Notes: generated from the sequence alone by a model not told the origin. A DNA stretch of 49,101 nt from Nitrospiraceae bacterium (GCA_013140715.1 JABFSG010000079.1:1-49101); one strand, 5' to 3'; shown: positions 26,384 to 34,776, counted from the stretch's first letter. Numbers and translations: made by a program.

Positions 26384-27091
26384 TCAGAACTGCTGGCTGC
26401 TGAACGCAATATGAAACATCATCAAGAGTCCGACGGCAACGCTCCCGAGACTCGCCAACCCCTGGACCGCCAGAAAGACAGGACGTCCGAGGCTCAGCGA
26501 CCATAATACCGGGAGGCTCATAAGAACCCCAACCAGCATCATCCCCACAATTGAGCCAAGCCCGAACACTGCGATATATACCAGCCCCTCCGATACAGAT
26601 CTTGCCGACGACAACACGATCAATAGCAACGCCGCCGACCCGGCCAACCCGTGGGCCATGCCGATGCAGAAGGGCCGAACGGATTCACGCCACCAATGTC
26701 TATGCCCATGATCCTCAGCCAGCGCATGACTATGCAAATGCAGGTGCTCTTCGCCATCATGGTCGTGCTTATGCACATGCCAACGTTCCCGGACCAATCG
26801 TACGCCGAGTATCCCGCCCAGCAGCACGAGCATGGCGCCGACAGCGAATTCCGCCGCCACTGCGAAGGGTTCAGGAATCTGCACACGGAGCACCAGGACT
26901 ACCGCCCCGACCAGGAGCAACACCACCGTATGCCCGAGGCCCCAGCTGAATCCGATCATGCTGGAGGCACGGAGCGAGGGCCGTTGCGCGAGCACCGTGG
27001 AGACGGCAGCCAGATGGTCCGTATCCAACGCGTGCCGGAGCCCCAGGACCAACCCAAGTCCTAACACTGTGAGAAATTCAGTATCCTGCAT
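26384..27091 (-). CDS. Nickel/cobalt transporter-like membrane protein (NiCoT/RcnA/HupE group)
   Basis: The 235-residue membrane protein has about six helices. The first carries the signature LGLRHALDTDHLAAV, with the H-x4-DH motif (His20, Asp25, His26) that binds Ni(II)/Co(II) in NiCoT permeases. A cytosolic loop is very His-rich (HVHKHDHDGEEHLHLHSH, then HGHRHWW), which is typical of RcnA-like exporters and some importers, so direction is not decidable. A second GMAHGLAGSAAL motif is conserved too. It is 54 bases downstream of moaA on the same strand, so may be co-transcribed with the cofactor genes. Confidence 0.82.
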   Translation of the reverse strand: MQDTEFLTVLGLGLVLGLRHALDTDHLAAVSTVLAQRPSLRASSMIGFSWGLGHTVVLLLVGAVVLVLRVQIPEPFAVAAEFAVGAMLVLLGGILGVRLVRERWHVHKHDHDGEEHLHLHSHALAEDHGHRHWWRESVRPFCIGMAHGLAGSAALLLIVLSSARSVSEGLVYIAVFGLGSIVGMMLVGVLMSLPVLWSLSLGRPVFLAVQGLASLGSVAVGLLMMFHIAFSSQQF

Positions 27092-27145
27092 GTGGCATCA
27101 AGGGGAATGGGCCAAGGGAAACAGATGTCGCGTCAAACTGGAATG

Positions 27146-28198
27146 TCAGCCGCCTCGCGCATGCATTTCAAGATGTGGATTTTCACGGAGTTTCTCGATA
27201 CCAATGAGCCTTCCGACACGCAAACCCTCCCGTTCAAGCTCCTTGCGCTCTTCCGCACCTCGATCGCGGCGACCTTCCCAGCCGGCACGAAGCAACGCCC
27301 GCATCTCGTCTGCCGATGTGCCGGCACGAAGAGCCTTCCGCAGGTCCGTCCCAGCCGTCGCGTAGAGACAGCGGTACCACATACCGTCGGCGGTTACCCG
27401 GCTACGGTCGCAGGTGGCACAGAACGGCGTGGTCGTGGAAGGAATAATCCCGAAGGTTGTCCCATCCGACAACAGATAGCGCTGAGCCGGTGCAGCGCCC
27501 CGCTCAGGCATCGGCTCGATCACTCCATAGTATTTGTTCAGCACGGTGAGCATCTCGACTCGCGAAAATACCTGTTCCTGAGACCAGTCGTTCGCACCGC
27601 CGACGTCCATATACTCAATAAACCGAACTTCTGCCTGTATCTGCTTGCCGAACTCGATCAGCGACACCAATTCATCGTCGTTGAAGCCACGAATCGCCAC
27701 CGTATCGAGTTTTAAGCCGGTGAACCCGGCCCGAGCCACCGACTCAATCCCTTCCAAGACGCGTTCATACTCATCACGACGGGTCAGTTGGCGAAATCGC
27801 TCCGGTCTCAGCGTATCGAGGCTGACCGTAATACGGTCAAGCCCTGCTTCATACAGAGCTTCAGCCTGGTCCGCCAGAAGAATGCCGTTTGTTGTGAGCG
27901 CGATATCCGTCACCCGCCGGTTTTGGAGCAATAGCCGAATCAACCGAGGCAAATTTCTCCGAAGCAACGGCTCTCCACCAGTCAGTCTCACGCGATCGAC
28001 ACCGAGATCGGTAAAATAGCCGGTCAAGCCTGCCATTTCTTCATGGGTCAGCACATCTTCACGCGGCAACCAGACATAGTCCTGCTCCGGCATACAATAC
28101 TTGCAACGGAGATTACATCGATCAGTCACGGACAATCGTAGGCTGCGAAGCGGCCGTCCGAAAACATCGGCCACGTTATTATTTGATAATTCGCTCAT
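27146..28198 (-). CDS. moaA: GTP 3',8-cyclase MoaA
   Basis: MoaA is a radical-SAM enzyme that starts molybdenum cofactor synthesis from GTP, with MoaC. Cys28, Cys32 and Cys35 form the SAM cluster motif (CNLRCKYC). The C-terminal cluster lies in PFCATCDRSRVTADGMWYRC. GGEPLLRRN and the SAM-binding LTTNG are present, and the protein ends in Gly-Gly, which MoaA needs. Length 350 residues is normal. It lies 53 bases downstream of the moaD-moaE fusion and, with moaC, forms an operon. Confidence 0.95.
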   Translation of the reverse strand: MSELSNNNVADVFGRPLRSLRLSVTDRCNLRCKYCMPEQDYVWLPREDVLTHEEMAGLTGYFTDLGVDRVRLTGGEPLLRRNLPRLIRLLLQNRRVTDIALTTNGILLADQAEALYEAGLDRITVSLDTLRPERFRQLTRRDEYERVLEGIESVARAGFTGLKLDTVAIRGFNDDELVSLIEFGKQIQAEVRFIEYMDVGGANDWSQEQVFSRVEMLTVLNKYYGVIEPMPERGAAPAQRYLLSDGTTFGIIPSTTTPFCATCDRSRVTADGMWYRCLYATAGTDLRKALRAGTSADEMRALLRAGWEGRRDRGAEERKELEREGLRVGRLIGIEKLRENPHLEMHARGG

Positions 28199-28218
28199 AA
28201 TCAGTAGTTTGCCTTTTA

Positions 28219-28247
28219 CACCTTACCCCTAACCCTTTACCCCTCAC
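28219..28247. repeat. Low-complexity CCTTACCCCTAACCC repeat
   Basis: Degenerate C/T/A-rich units (CCTTACCCCTAACCCTTTAC) lie between moaA and moaDE, related to the inverted repeat at 6061-6132. Confidence 0.45.
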
Positions 28248-28251
28248 GTCC

Positions 28252-28950
28252 TTAAGGATGTTCCTCTACCCAAACTTCGCCTCCCGGCGTGTATTCGAGT
28301 TTCCATATTGGCGTAATGCGTTTCAATTCATCGATCGCCCACTGACAAGCACGGAAGGCTTCTGCCCGGTGCTCAGCCCCCACGACAATCAACACAATAT
28401 TTTCTCCGATGGCAATTGGGCCATGCCGGTGAAGGATCGCGACTTCGATGATATCGAAATCCTTTAACGCACGCTCGCGGATCTCCCGGAGTTTCTTCTG
28501 CGCCATCCCTTCATAATGTTCGAAGGTGATGCCTGTAACATCGCGCCCTTTAGAACGATCTCGCGCCGTCCCAAGAAATATCGAAATGCCGCCGATCCGC
28601 TTCGACTTGCCTTGTACTCGATCGATCTCCGCATCGACGGAGAAATCTTCCCGTTGCACACGGACAAACTGGGCATCGTCACTCGCCTGTTCTATGGGGC
28701 TACCACCGGCAAACGGCGGTAACAACGCAATTTCATCGCCCACTCGAACTTCCATATCTCCGTGGGCAATCTCCTGATTGACCGACACCAGGACTTTCTT
28801 CTTATAGATCAACTCTCCAATCATCGGATATTCTGAATTTAAAAGCTCAACTAAGTCTTTCACTTGTCGCCCATTAGGCAATGCCAGAGAGAGGGAATCT
28901 TGATTCCCTGCTAAGGACTTCGTCATGCCAAATAGTCTGATAGTAACCAT
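28252..28950 (-). CDS. MoaD-MoaE fusion, molybdopterin synthase
   Basis: The 232-residue protein fuses both subunits of molybdopterin synthase, which inserts two sulfurs into cyclic pyranopterin monophosphate. Residues 1-83 are a MoaD ubiquitin-like fold ending in LLPPFAGG (Gly82-Gly83), the sulfur-carrying tail. A short linker leads to MoaE (about 95-232) with GGISIFLGTARDRSKG, FEHYEGMAQKKL, HRHGPIAIGE and YTPGGEVWVEEHP. In separate proteins the GG carboxylate must be free to form a thiocarboxylate, so this fusion probably needs cleavage after GG, as reported for mycobacterial MoaX. It lies between moaC and moaA on the same strand. Confidence 0.93.
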   Translation of the reverse strand: MVTIRLFGMTKSLAGNQDSLSLALPNGRQVKDLVELLNSEYPMIGELIYKKKVLVSVNQEIAHGDMEVRVGDEIALLPPFAGGSPIEQASDDAQFVRVQREDFSVDAEIDRVQGKSKRIGGISIFLGTARDRSKGRDVTGITFEHYEGMAQKKLREIRERALKDFDIIEVAILHRHGPIAIGENIVLIVVGAEHRAEAFRACQWAIDELKRITPIWKLEYTPGGEVWVEEHP

Positions 28951-28954
28951 TTCC

Positions 28955-28985
28955 CCTCAACCTTAACCTCAGCCTCAACCTTCTC
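28955..28985. repeat. Hexamer-like tandem repeat CCTCAA/CCTTAA
   Basis: Four to five degenerate 6-base units (CCTCAACCTTAACCTCAGCC...) lie at the moaC-moaDE junction. A near copy lies at 42434-42464. Confidence 0.5.
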
Positions 28986-29469
28986 TCGTATAGGTCCCCG
29001 ATTTACCGCCTGACTTTGAGAGTAAACAGACATCGCTGAAACTCATTCCACGATCGACTGCTTTACACATATCATAGATCGTAAGCGCCGCCACCGAGGC
29101 CGCAGTCATCGCTTCCATCTCCACCCCGGTCGGCCCGGTCGTCTTGGCCGTAGCCAGAATGGTGATCGAGCAGCGGCCTTCGCGATCGGGTTGAGGCTCT
29201 TCTTTAAAGGAGATATCGATGCTGGTAAGGAGAATCGGATGGCACATGGGGATGAGGTCCGGGGTCTTCTTGGCTCCCATCACACCGGCAACCTGCGCGA
29301 CGGACAAGACATCCCCCTTGGCGATCTTGCCCCGCTGAATCTTTTCAAGAGTTTCCGGCTGGAGAAAGACTATCGCTTGAGCGGTCGCGGCCCGTTCGGT
29401 CATGCCCTTAGCGCTGACATCGACCATTCGAGCTCGTCCCGACTCATTGAAGTGTGTAAATTCTGCCAT
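28975..29469 (-). CDS. moaC: Cyclic pyranopterin monophosphate synthase MoaC
   Basis: MoaC converts the MoaA product to cyclic pyranopterin monophosphate. The 164-residue protein has the expected segments FTHFNESGRARMVDVSAKG, DLIPMCHPILLTSIDI with the catalytic-site His, TGVEMEAMTAASVAALTIYDMCKAVD and the C-terminal LLSKSGGKSG. It is first in the moaC-moaDE-moaA run. The repeat-rich region to its 5' side probably carries the promoter. Confidence 0.95.
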   Translation of the reverse strand: MAEFTHFNESGRARMVDVSAKGMTERAATAQAIVFLQPETLEKIQRGKIAKGDVLSVAQVAGVMGAKKTPDLIPMCHPILLTSIDISFKEEPQPDREGRCSITILATAKTTGPTGVEMEAMTAASVAALTIYDMCKAVDRGMSFSDVCLLSKSGGKSGTYTREG

Positions 29470-29875
29470 TTTATGAGCTGAATCAGCCGGTTGCAGGGGA
29501 AAGTTGGATGATTATAGGAGCCGGGGGAAAGGGCAGTCAAGGGAGGGAAGTGAGCGGCCAGGTGCCATTCTTACTCGCAGAACGCGCACGATCAGAATGT
29601 GCTCGTTCGATGCGCGCATTAAAGGGCAACCTGCCCCTCCCTTTAGAGAGACAAAAAACGGTCCTCATTGGACGCCCACAATTGGAGCCCACATTCTTGA
29701 TTCGAGCTTTATCTAATGGGGGGGGGCCTTTGAGGTATGAACCCTCTCCAATTAAGATACCGCTTCTGAAGGATATCTATTAATTCACCGTGCCTGCACC
29801 ATAGGCCCTGGAGTCATTGTTAGAAAGAGCCTTCCAAACGAAGCCCGCCTCAAATGAGCAATAGGAGATTCAAGC
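29470..29875. other. Intergenic region between moaC and the surface protein gene
   Basis: These are divergent genes. It contains one family-2 palindrome (29539-29644) and, before the plus-strand gene, AGGAG at the expected distance from ATG 29876. No other gene is seen. Confidence 0.45.
29539..29644. repeat. Dispersed palindromic repeat, family 2, inverted copy
   Basis: The core is in the opposite orientation to the other copies (CGCAGAACGCGCACGATCAG, GTGCTCGTTCGATGCGCGCA). Outer arms AAGGGAGG/CCTCCCTTT and CCAGGTGCC/GGGCAACCTG pair. Confidence 0.65.
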
Positions 29876-32860
29876 ATGAAATTCACAAAGCTGTTGAATT
29901 TCACGATACGTCACCATCGGGAGTCGCGCCCCAATGCCTTTGTGTTGGAATCGCTGGAACCCCGCGTGCTGTTGTCGGCCACACCCATGATTGCTGCGGT
30001 GGTAACCACCGACCATCTGGACTATGCGCCGGGCGAAACGGCGGTGATTACCACAGCGAACCAGACCGGCGAAGGCCCGCAATTCGCCGCCGGTGAAATG
30101 GTGCGCTTTCAAGTAGCCCGCACCGACGACATGGCTGATAGCTCCAGTACGACGGCAAATGTCGGGCCGGCCGGCAACGGCGCCTGGTATGTCATCGACG
30201 GCATCGGCGGGTTTACTACTCATCAACAATTCGATGCGATGGGTCAGGCCATCGACCGGGACGGGAACGGCATAGCCGACTGGATCGCGCCGGACAACGA
30301 CAATACTGTTAATGGCAGCATCAGCACCACCTGGTTCGTGGAGGAGCAGTACCGGAACTCGTCCCTGATAGTGACGGCCGCCGACCAAAAGTCGGGAGCC
30401 ATAGCCAACCAAGCGTTCACAGATGCCGCGATCAACACGACCACCACAGTTACCTCCAGCTCCGCCACGTCCACGTATGGAAATGGTGTGACTTTCACCG
30501 CCACCGTCACCGCCGCGATTGGGACCACCGCGCCAACCGGCATGGTGGAATTCTTTGACGGAGAGACATCACTTGGTCCCGTCAGTATCCCCGCCAACAC
30601 AGGAACCGGAATATCAACCTGGACCATTGCCACCGCGAGTCTCACGGGTGGCACGCATCTGATCCACGCCATCTTCACCGGCAACGTCCTTGGTGGCAAC
30701 AGCTACAATAACAGCACCTCCTTAAACATCACACAGACGGTGAACAAGGCGACGGTGACGATCACGGGGGCCGGGCTGAACGGGACCGGCTTCTTCGTGA
30801 CCTATGACGGCGCGGCCCATGTAGCCACAGGCACGGTGAAGGGGATTGGCGGGGTGGTGATTGGGCAAGCCACCAGCAGCACGCCCCATACGAACGCGAC
30901 CCCTGGTCTCTACGGCGATACGCTGACATACGCCGGCGATGCGAACTACAAAGCGGCGAGCAAGGTCGTGCAGAGCTATATCTTGAAAGCGACGCCCACG
31001 ATCATCGGGAACGGGTTGAACGGGAGTGGCTACTTCGGGACCTATGATGGCACGGCGCATGTGGCGACGGGCACGGTGAGGGGTGTGGGCGGGGTGGTGG
31101 TCGGGCAGGCCACGAGTAGTACGCCCCACACGAACGCCGGTCTCTACAGCGATACGCTGATATTCGTTGATAGAACGGGGAACTACAATGATGCCAGCAA
31201 GGTCGTGAAGAGCTATATCCTGAAGGCGACGCCAACGATTACCGGGGACGGACCGAATGGGAGCGGCTACTTCGGGATCTATGCGGGAGCGGCGCAGGTA
31301 GCCATGGGCACGGCGAGGGGTGTGGGCGAGGTGTTCCTCGGGCATGTCATCAGCACTACGCCCCGCACAAATGCCGGGGTATACAACGATACGCTGACGT
31401 ACGTTGATGGAACGGGGAACTACAACAGTGCCAGCAAGGTCGTGAAGAGCTATATCCTGAAGGCGACGGTCACGATTACTGGGGATGGGCTGAATGGGAC
31501 CGGCTACTTCGGCACCTACGACGGGCAGGCGCATGCGGCCACGGCCACGGTGAGGAGTCTGGGCGGGGTGGTGGTCGGGCAGGTCACGAGCAGTACGCCC
31601 CACACGAACACCGGTCTCTACAGCGATACGCTGACATACGCCGGCGATGCGAACTACAAGGCGGCGAGCAAGGTCGTGCAGAGCTATATCTTGAAAGCGA
31701 CGCCCACGATCATCGGGAACGGGCTGAACGGGAGCGGCTACTATGCGCCCTACGATGGGCAGGCCTATGCAGCCATGGCCACGGTCTGGGGTGCGGCTGG
31801 TGAGAGCCTCGGACAATTTGTGAGTAGTACGACCTATACGAATGCCGGGGTATACAGCGACACGGTAACGTACGTTGATGGAACGGGGAATTATTTGAAC
31901 GCCAGCAAGGTGGTGAAGAGCTACATTCTGAAGGCGACGCCGACGATCACCGGGAACGGATTGAACGGGAGCGGCTACTTCGGGACCTACGACGGATGGT
32001 ACCATGCGGCAACGGCTACAGTGACGGGCGTGGATGGTGAGAACCTTGGGACGGTCACCAGCGCCACGACACATTTCAAGGCGGGCACATACAACGATAC
32101 TGTAACGTTCCTCGGCAACGCCAATTACAAGGAAACTAACACACTGATGAAGAGCTACATCCTGCAGGCGACGGCCATGATCACAGTAAGTACCTACAAT
32201 GTAGTCTTCGATGGACGAAACCATGTGGCGACGGGCACGGCGATTGGTGTGAACGGCGAGGATTTGTCGTGGCACTTGAACTTGGATGCCACGGCACATG
32301 GCACTGCCGGCTCGTATACCGATACATATACGTTCGCCGGTGACCCCAACTACAAGGAAGTGCGCAACAAGCTAGTGACGAACACCATCCTGAAGGCGAC
32401 GGTAACGATTATGGGGGACGGGCTGAACGGGGCCGGCTACTATGGGATCTATGACGGACGGTCTCATCAGGCGATGGCCACGGTTTGGGGTACAGCTGGC
32501 GAGAGCCTCGGGCACGTTGAGAGCACCACGACACATACCAATGCCGGCGAGTATATTGATACATTTTCGTTCTCCGGTGACGCCAACTATAAGGAAGCGA
32601 GCCAGGTGGTGAACAGCTACATCCTGAAGGCGACGGCCGTGATCACAGTGACTGGGTACATCGTGCTCTATGATGGGAAGGCGCACACAGCGACAGGCAC
32701 GGCGATTGGTGTGAACGGCGAGGACGTGAGTGGCCGCTTGAACTTCGATGCCACGACGCATATTAACGTCGGGAATTACCTGAACGATCCCGTGACATTC
32801 ATGGATGATAACTACGAAACCGCCATCAAGTTCGTCAGCAGCGTAATCATTCCCTTCTAG
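29876..32860 (+). CDS. LEPR-XLL surface protein with Ig-like and nine MBG-like repeats
   Basis: The 994-residue protein starts with a basic segment and the LEPR-x-LL signature (LESLEPRVLLSA, about 24-35), found at the N-terminus of many large, probably surface, proteins. Residues about 40-190 are beta-rich (LDYAPGETAVITTANQTGEG). Residues about 190-290 are a bacterial Ig-like domain (TGMVEFFDGETSLGPV). From about 292 there are nine tandem units of 60-80 residues. Most open with KATPTIxGxGLNGSGYF, continue with YDGxAHxATGTV and DTLTY, and end KSYILKAT, like MBG-type domains. No C-terminal anchor, sorting signal or barrel is seen. An adhesive or matrix role is likely but inferred. A strong AGGAG precedes the ATG. 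Confidence 0.85.
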   Translation: MKFTKLLNFTIRHHRESRPNAFVLESLEPRVLLSATPMIAAVVTTDHLDYAPGETAVITTANQTGEGPQFAAGEMVRFQVARTDDMADSSSTTANVGPAGNGAWYVIDGIGGFTTHQQFDAMGQAIDRDGNGIADWIAPDNDNTVNGSISTTWFVEEQYRNSSLIVTAADQKSGAIANQAFTDAAINTTTTVTSSSATSTYGNGVTFTATVTAAIGTTAPTGMVEFFDGETSLGPVSIPANTGTGISTWTIATASLTGGTHLIHAIFTGNVLGGNSYNNSTSLNITQTVNKATVTITGAGLNGTGFFVTYDGAAHVATGTVKGIGGVVIGQATSSTPHTNATPGLYGDTLTYAGDANYKAASKVVQSYILKATPTIIGNGLNGSGYFGTYDGTAHVATGTVRGVGGVVVGQATSSTPHTNAGLYSDTLIFVDRTGNYNDASKVVKSYILKATPTITGDGPNGSGYFGIYAGAAQVAMGTARGVGEVFLGHVISTTPRTNAGVYNDTLTYVDGTGNYNSASKVVKSYILKATVTITGDGLNGTGYFGTYDGQAHAATATVRSLGGVVVGQVTSSTPHTNTGLYSDTLTYAGDANYKAASKVVQSYILKATPTIIGNGLNGSGYYAPYDGQAYAAMATVWGAAGESLGQFVSSTTYTNAGVYSDTVTYVDGTGNYLNASKVVKSYILKATPTITGNGLNGSGYFGTYDGWYHAATATVTGVDGENLGTVTSATTHFKAGTYNDTVTFLGNANYKETNTLMKSYILQATAMITVSTYNVVFDGRNHVATGTAIGVNGEDLSWHLNLDATAHGTAGSYTDTYTFAGDPNYKEVRNKLVTNTILKATVTIMGDGLNGAGYYGIYDGRSHQAMATVWGTAGESLGHVESTTTHTNAGEYIDTFSFSGDANYKEASQVVNSYILKATAVITVTGYIVLYDGKAHTATGTAIGVNGEDVSGRLNFDATTHINVGNYLNDPVTFMDDNYETAIKFVSSVIIPF

Positions 32861-33020
32861 GGGACAAGAAAAAGAGGGGGTCGTTGCTTGACCTTGTACT
32901 GGCCAACTCTGTAGCATCCTGAGCGAGCACGGTCTGTTCAGGCAACCAACCGATCCTTCCCTACCCTAAGCCCTCTACATTGAACAATCCCAGTGTCTGT
33001 ATTGTAAGCAGTTCCTTTCC

Positions 33021-33221
33021 GGCGCGAGGAGGGAGCGGGTCAGCACCCGTTGTCGGAGGGGCGGGGATCCACCGAGGCGTGACCGAAGTGGAAAGCCTGA
33101 ACTGACCAAGGCACCGAGATCACTTGATCGCGGCTGCGGGAATTCCGGAAGGATTCCACGAGGTCACGCCCGGAAGGGTCGCCCCGGGAGACACGAGGGC
33201 TACCCGCTCCCCCCTCGCGCC
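33021..33221. repeat. 201-bp element with 20-bp terminal inverted repeats
   Basis: GGCGCGAGGAGGGAGCGGGT (33021-33040) pairs with ACCCGCTCCCCCCTCGCGCC (33202-33221) with one mismatch. Pairing continues inward, including GGCGTGACC (33076-33084) with GGTCACGCC (33162-33170), so almost the whole element can fold as one long hairpin with a loop near 33085-33161. No transposase is present. It could be a MITE-like element or a structured RNA. Confidence 0.65.
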
Positions 33222-33447
33222 CTCTACCACATAGAAACGCCAAAAGTTGGGGTTGGGGTTGCAATCCAACACTTCTTGGCGCGGGGTAAAGCTTGCTTGC
33301 CGGTTCGCCATTCGGCTCTCTACTACGGGGCTAGGCAAACACTCTCCCCCCTTACTTTTATGGGGTGCTCAGATGGTTTTTCACCGCGCACGTCAAGCGA
33401 CCAGCATCCATCTAATTGATCCTTCCAAGCTCGCTCGTTATTCTTAG

Positions 33448-33543
33448 GGAGGGGGGCTGATTGATCTTCTACTGCGCGCGTCCAACGAGGGGAATCCGCG
33501 ACCGCGCGTTGCGCGAGCACAGGAGATCAATAGACCACCCTCC
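33448..33543. repeat. Dispersed palindromic repeat, family 2, copy e
   Basis: Arms GGAGGGGGGCTGATTGATCT (33448-33467) and AGATCAATAGACCACCCTCC (33524-33543) pair over 17 of 20 positions around the core CTACTGCGCGCGTCCAACGA and GCGCGAGCACAG. Confidence 0.7.
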
Positions 33544-33581
33544 TTTTCCCCTGCAAGCTCGCTCGTTTCTCTTTGGTGAGG

Positions 33582-33668
33582 AGTAGCCCAACTGCCCTTC
33601 ATTGCGCGCGTCGAGGGAGCACATTCTGATCGTGCGGCCTCCGCGAGCACAAAGGGCTGTGGGCTACT
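33582..33668. repeat. Dispersed palindromic repeat, family 2, copy f
   Basis: Arms AGTAGCCC...CCCTT and AAGGG...GGGCTACT pair around the core TTGCGCGCGTCGAGGGAGCA, CTGATCGTGCGGCCTCCGCG and AGCACA. Confidence 0.7.
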
Positions 33669-33738
33669 CCCCACCCCTTCCCTCTTCCCCCCATACGTAG
33701 GATTGCGGTTCTTAGTAGATGCCCGTAGTCTGCGCAGT

Positions 33739-34191
33739 ATGATGGAAAGGAAACAACCCCTTCAGTGGCGAGCGATCATGCAGGGAGTAGCGATCGTATA
33801 TGGCGTCACCTTTGTCTCTGGACTGCTGTTGGCCTTCAGCGGGATTACCCCGCAGACCAATCATGTCGCCTATCCAATCCTCGCATTGGTCACTGGCGGG
33901 GTGGGAGTGGCGATCGCACTTCGAGTGGCTGAAACGACAAGGCTCTCGTATCTTGCAGCACTTGGCTTAGGGGTCTGGCTCCTCAGCTCGACCAGCGTGT
34001 TGCTTGGAGCGCAGACGGTGACTGCCTGGTTAGATAGTAGTCTATTCATCGTAACCACGGTCATTCTTGGGCGGCTTCTGTTGGGAAAAGACCTCGAGTC
34101 ATTGCCTACATCCGACCTCTCTCATTCACGAACGATCTCCAAGGACAACTCACATCTACCGGCGCATCAGAACATGAGATCGACTCTCTAG
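33739..34191 (+). CDS. Small integral membrane protein, unknown function
   Basis: The start is taken at ATG 33739 (MMERKQPLQWRAIMQG), with TTG 33703 an alternative. Four hydrophobic helices can be seen (GVAIVYGVTFVSGLLLAF, VAYPILALVTGGVGVAIAL, LSYLAALGLGVWLLSSTSVL, WLDSSLFIVTTVILGRLLL), followed by a polar Ser/His-rich C-terminus. No family is recognised. It stands alone on the plus strand, with a repeat-rich region upstream. Confidence 0.6.
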   Translation: MMERKQPLQWRAIMQGVAIVYGVTFVSGLLLAFSGITPQTNHVAYPILALVTGGVGVAIALRVAETTRLSYLAALGLGVWLLSSTSVLLGAQTVTAWLDSSLFIVTTVILGRLLLGKDLESLPTSDLSHSRTISKDNSHLPAHQNMRSTL

Positions 34192-34358
34192 CCAAACAAC
34201 GCCTGATCCCCCGTTCGAAACTGTCTCAGTTCATGTCTCAATTCTAGGGTCTGCGCCGTGACATACCACGGGCCGACGGCTGGATAGACTGCAGATCGGG
34301 TCATTCGGATAGGTCAGAAAATGCGAGGAATCGATCAGGCCTGGACTGAGACAAAATG

Positions 34359-34408
34359 AGGTGGGGCCAGACACAACTTGACTAACAAGACTGTGCCTGG
34401 CCCCACCT
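34359..34408 (-). terminator. Candidate Rho-independent terminator of the small peptide gene
   Basis: Arms AGGTGGGGCCAGACACA (34359-34375) and TGTGCCTGGCCCCACCT (34392-34408) pair over 16 of 17 positions. Read on the minus strand it is followed by CATTTTGTC. It lies 24 bases after the small gene's stop. Confidence 0.55.
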
Positions 34409-34432
34409 GGTAAAACCCACTTCGATCAGGGA

Positions 34433-34537
34433 TTATTTCCCTGCAACCATGCCCATGCCCATCGCCAAGACTCCGACCAACATGGCGATCGAGACTCCCG
34501 CGTATAACATGCCGTTGATCAATGTCATCGTTGTCAT
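34433..34537 (-). CDS. 34-residue hydrophobic membrane peptide under a sigma-54 promoter
   Basis: This short open frame encodes MTTMTLINGMLYAGVSIAML followed by VGVLAMGMGMVAGK. It is one membrane helix rich in Met and Gly with a charged last residue. The GGGAGGAG ribosome binding site lies 6 bases before the ATG, among the strongest in the window. A -24/-12 promoter lies about 83 bases upstream, a large inverted repeat lies upstream of that, and a terminator-like hairpin follows. The gene is directly downstream of a sigma-54 activator gene on the same strand. This complete set of signals makes it a likely real gene. Function unknown; small membrane proteins often modulate a larger membrane complex. 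Confidence 0.65.
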   Translation of the reverse strand: MTTMTLINGMLYAGVSIAMLVGVLAMGMGMVAGK

Positions 34538-34619
34538 CTGTTTCTCCTCCCTGAGGACCTATTCATCCAAACTCACCAGAAAGATGAGTTGAAGCGTCCT
34601 TGCTGTCATGCCTCACTAA

Positions 34620-34635
34620 GGCACAAGCCATGCCA
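34620..34635 (-). promoter_or_regulatory. Candidate sigma-54 (-24/-12) promoter for the membrane peptide
   Basis: On the minus strand TGGCATGGCTTGTGCC has GG and GC exactly 10 bases apart and matches TGGCA and TGC of the consensus. Transcription would begin near 34609. Confidence 0.55.
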
Positions 34636-34728
34636 TTCAATGTTTCTTCAAATATAATTTGCAACATATTGAAATACAAAGACAATAATTTAATACTTTA
34701 ACAATTCATCACGGATGTCTAAGTTATT

Positions 34729-34776
34729 CCACGATAGTTCGTGGGTGTTCGTGGGCGCACCCACGAACTATCGTGG
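34729..34776. promoter_or_regulatory. 19-bp perfect inverted repeat, candidate enhancer site
   Basis: CCACGATAGTTCGTGGGTG (34729-34747) and CACCCACGAACTATCGTGG (34758-34776) are perfectly complementary, and the loop holds another TTCGTGGG. It lies about 95-140 bases upstream of the sigma-54 promoter, between it and the activator gene. A terminator for the activator gene is an alternative, but no T-run follows. Confidence 0.55.

Larger units (their letters stand above)
32861..33738. other. Repeat-rich intergenic region
   Basis: No gene is supported. It holds a 201-bp inverted-repeat element (33021-33221) and two family-2 palindromes (33448-33543 and 33582-33668). Confidence 0.55.

Noticed and set aside
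30722-32299. 525-codon antisense frame over the repeat protein gene
   Set aside because: It mirrors the repeat codons of the plus-strand gene, and its product is Arg/His-rich with no recognisable domain.
33120-33338. 72-codon minus-strand frame near 33.2 kb
   Set aside because: Most of it lies inside the 201-bp inverted-repeat element, so coding is unlikely.
34729-34776. Classical terminator of the sigma-54 activator gene
   Set aside because: It is a strong hairpin but no T-run follows on the minus strand, and its position suits an enhancer. The terminator reading is kept only as an alternative.
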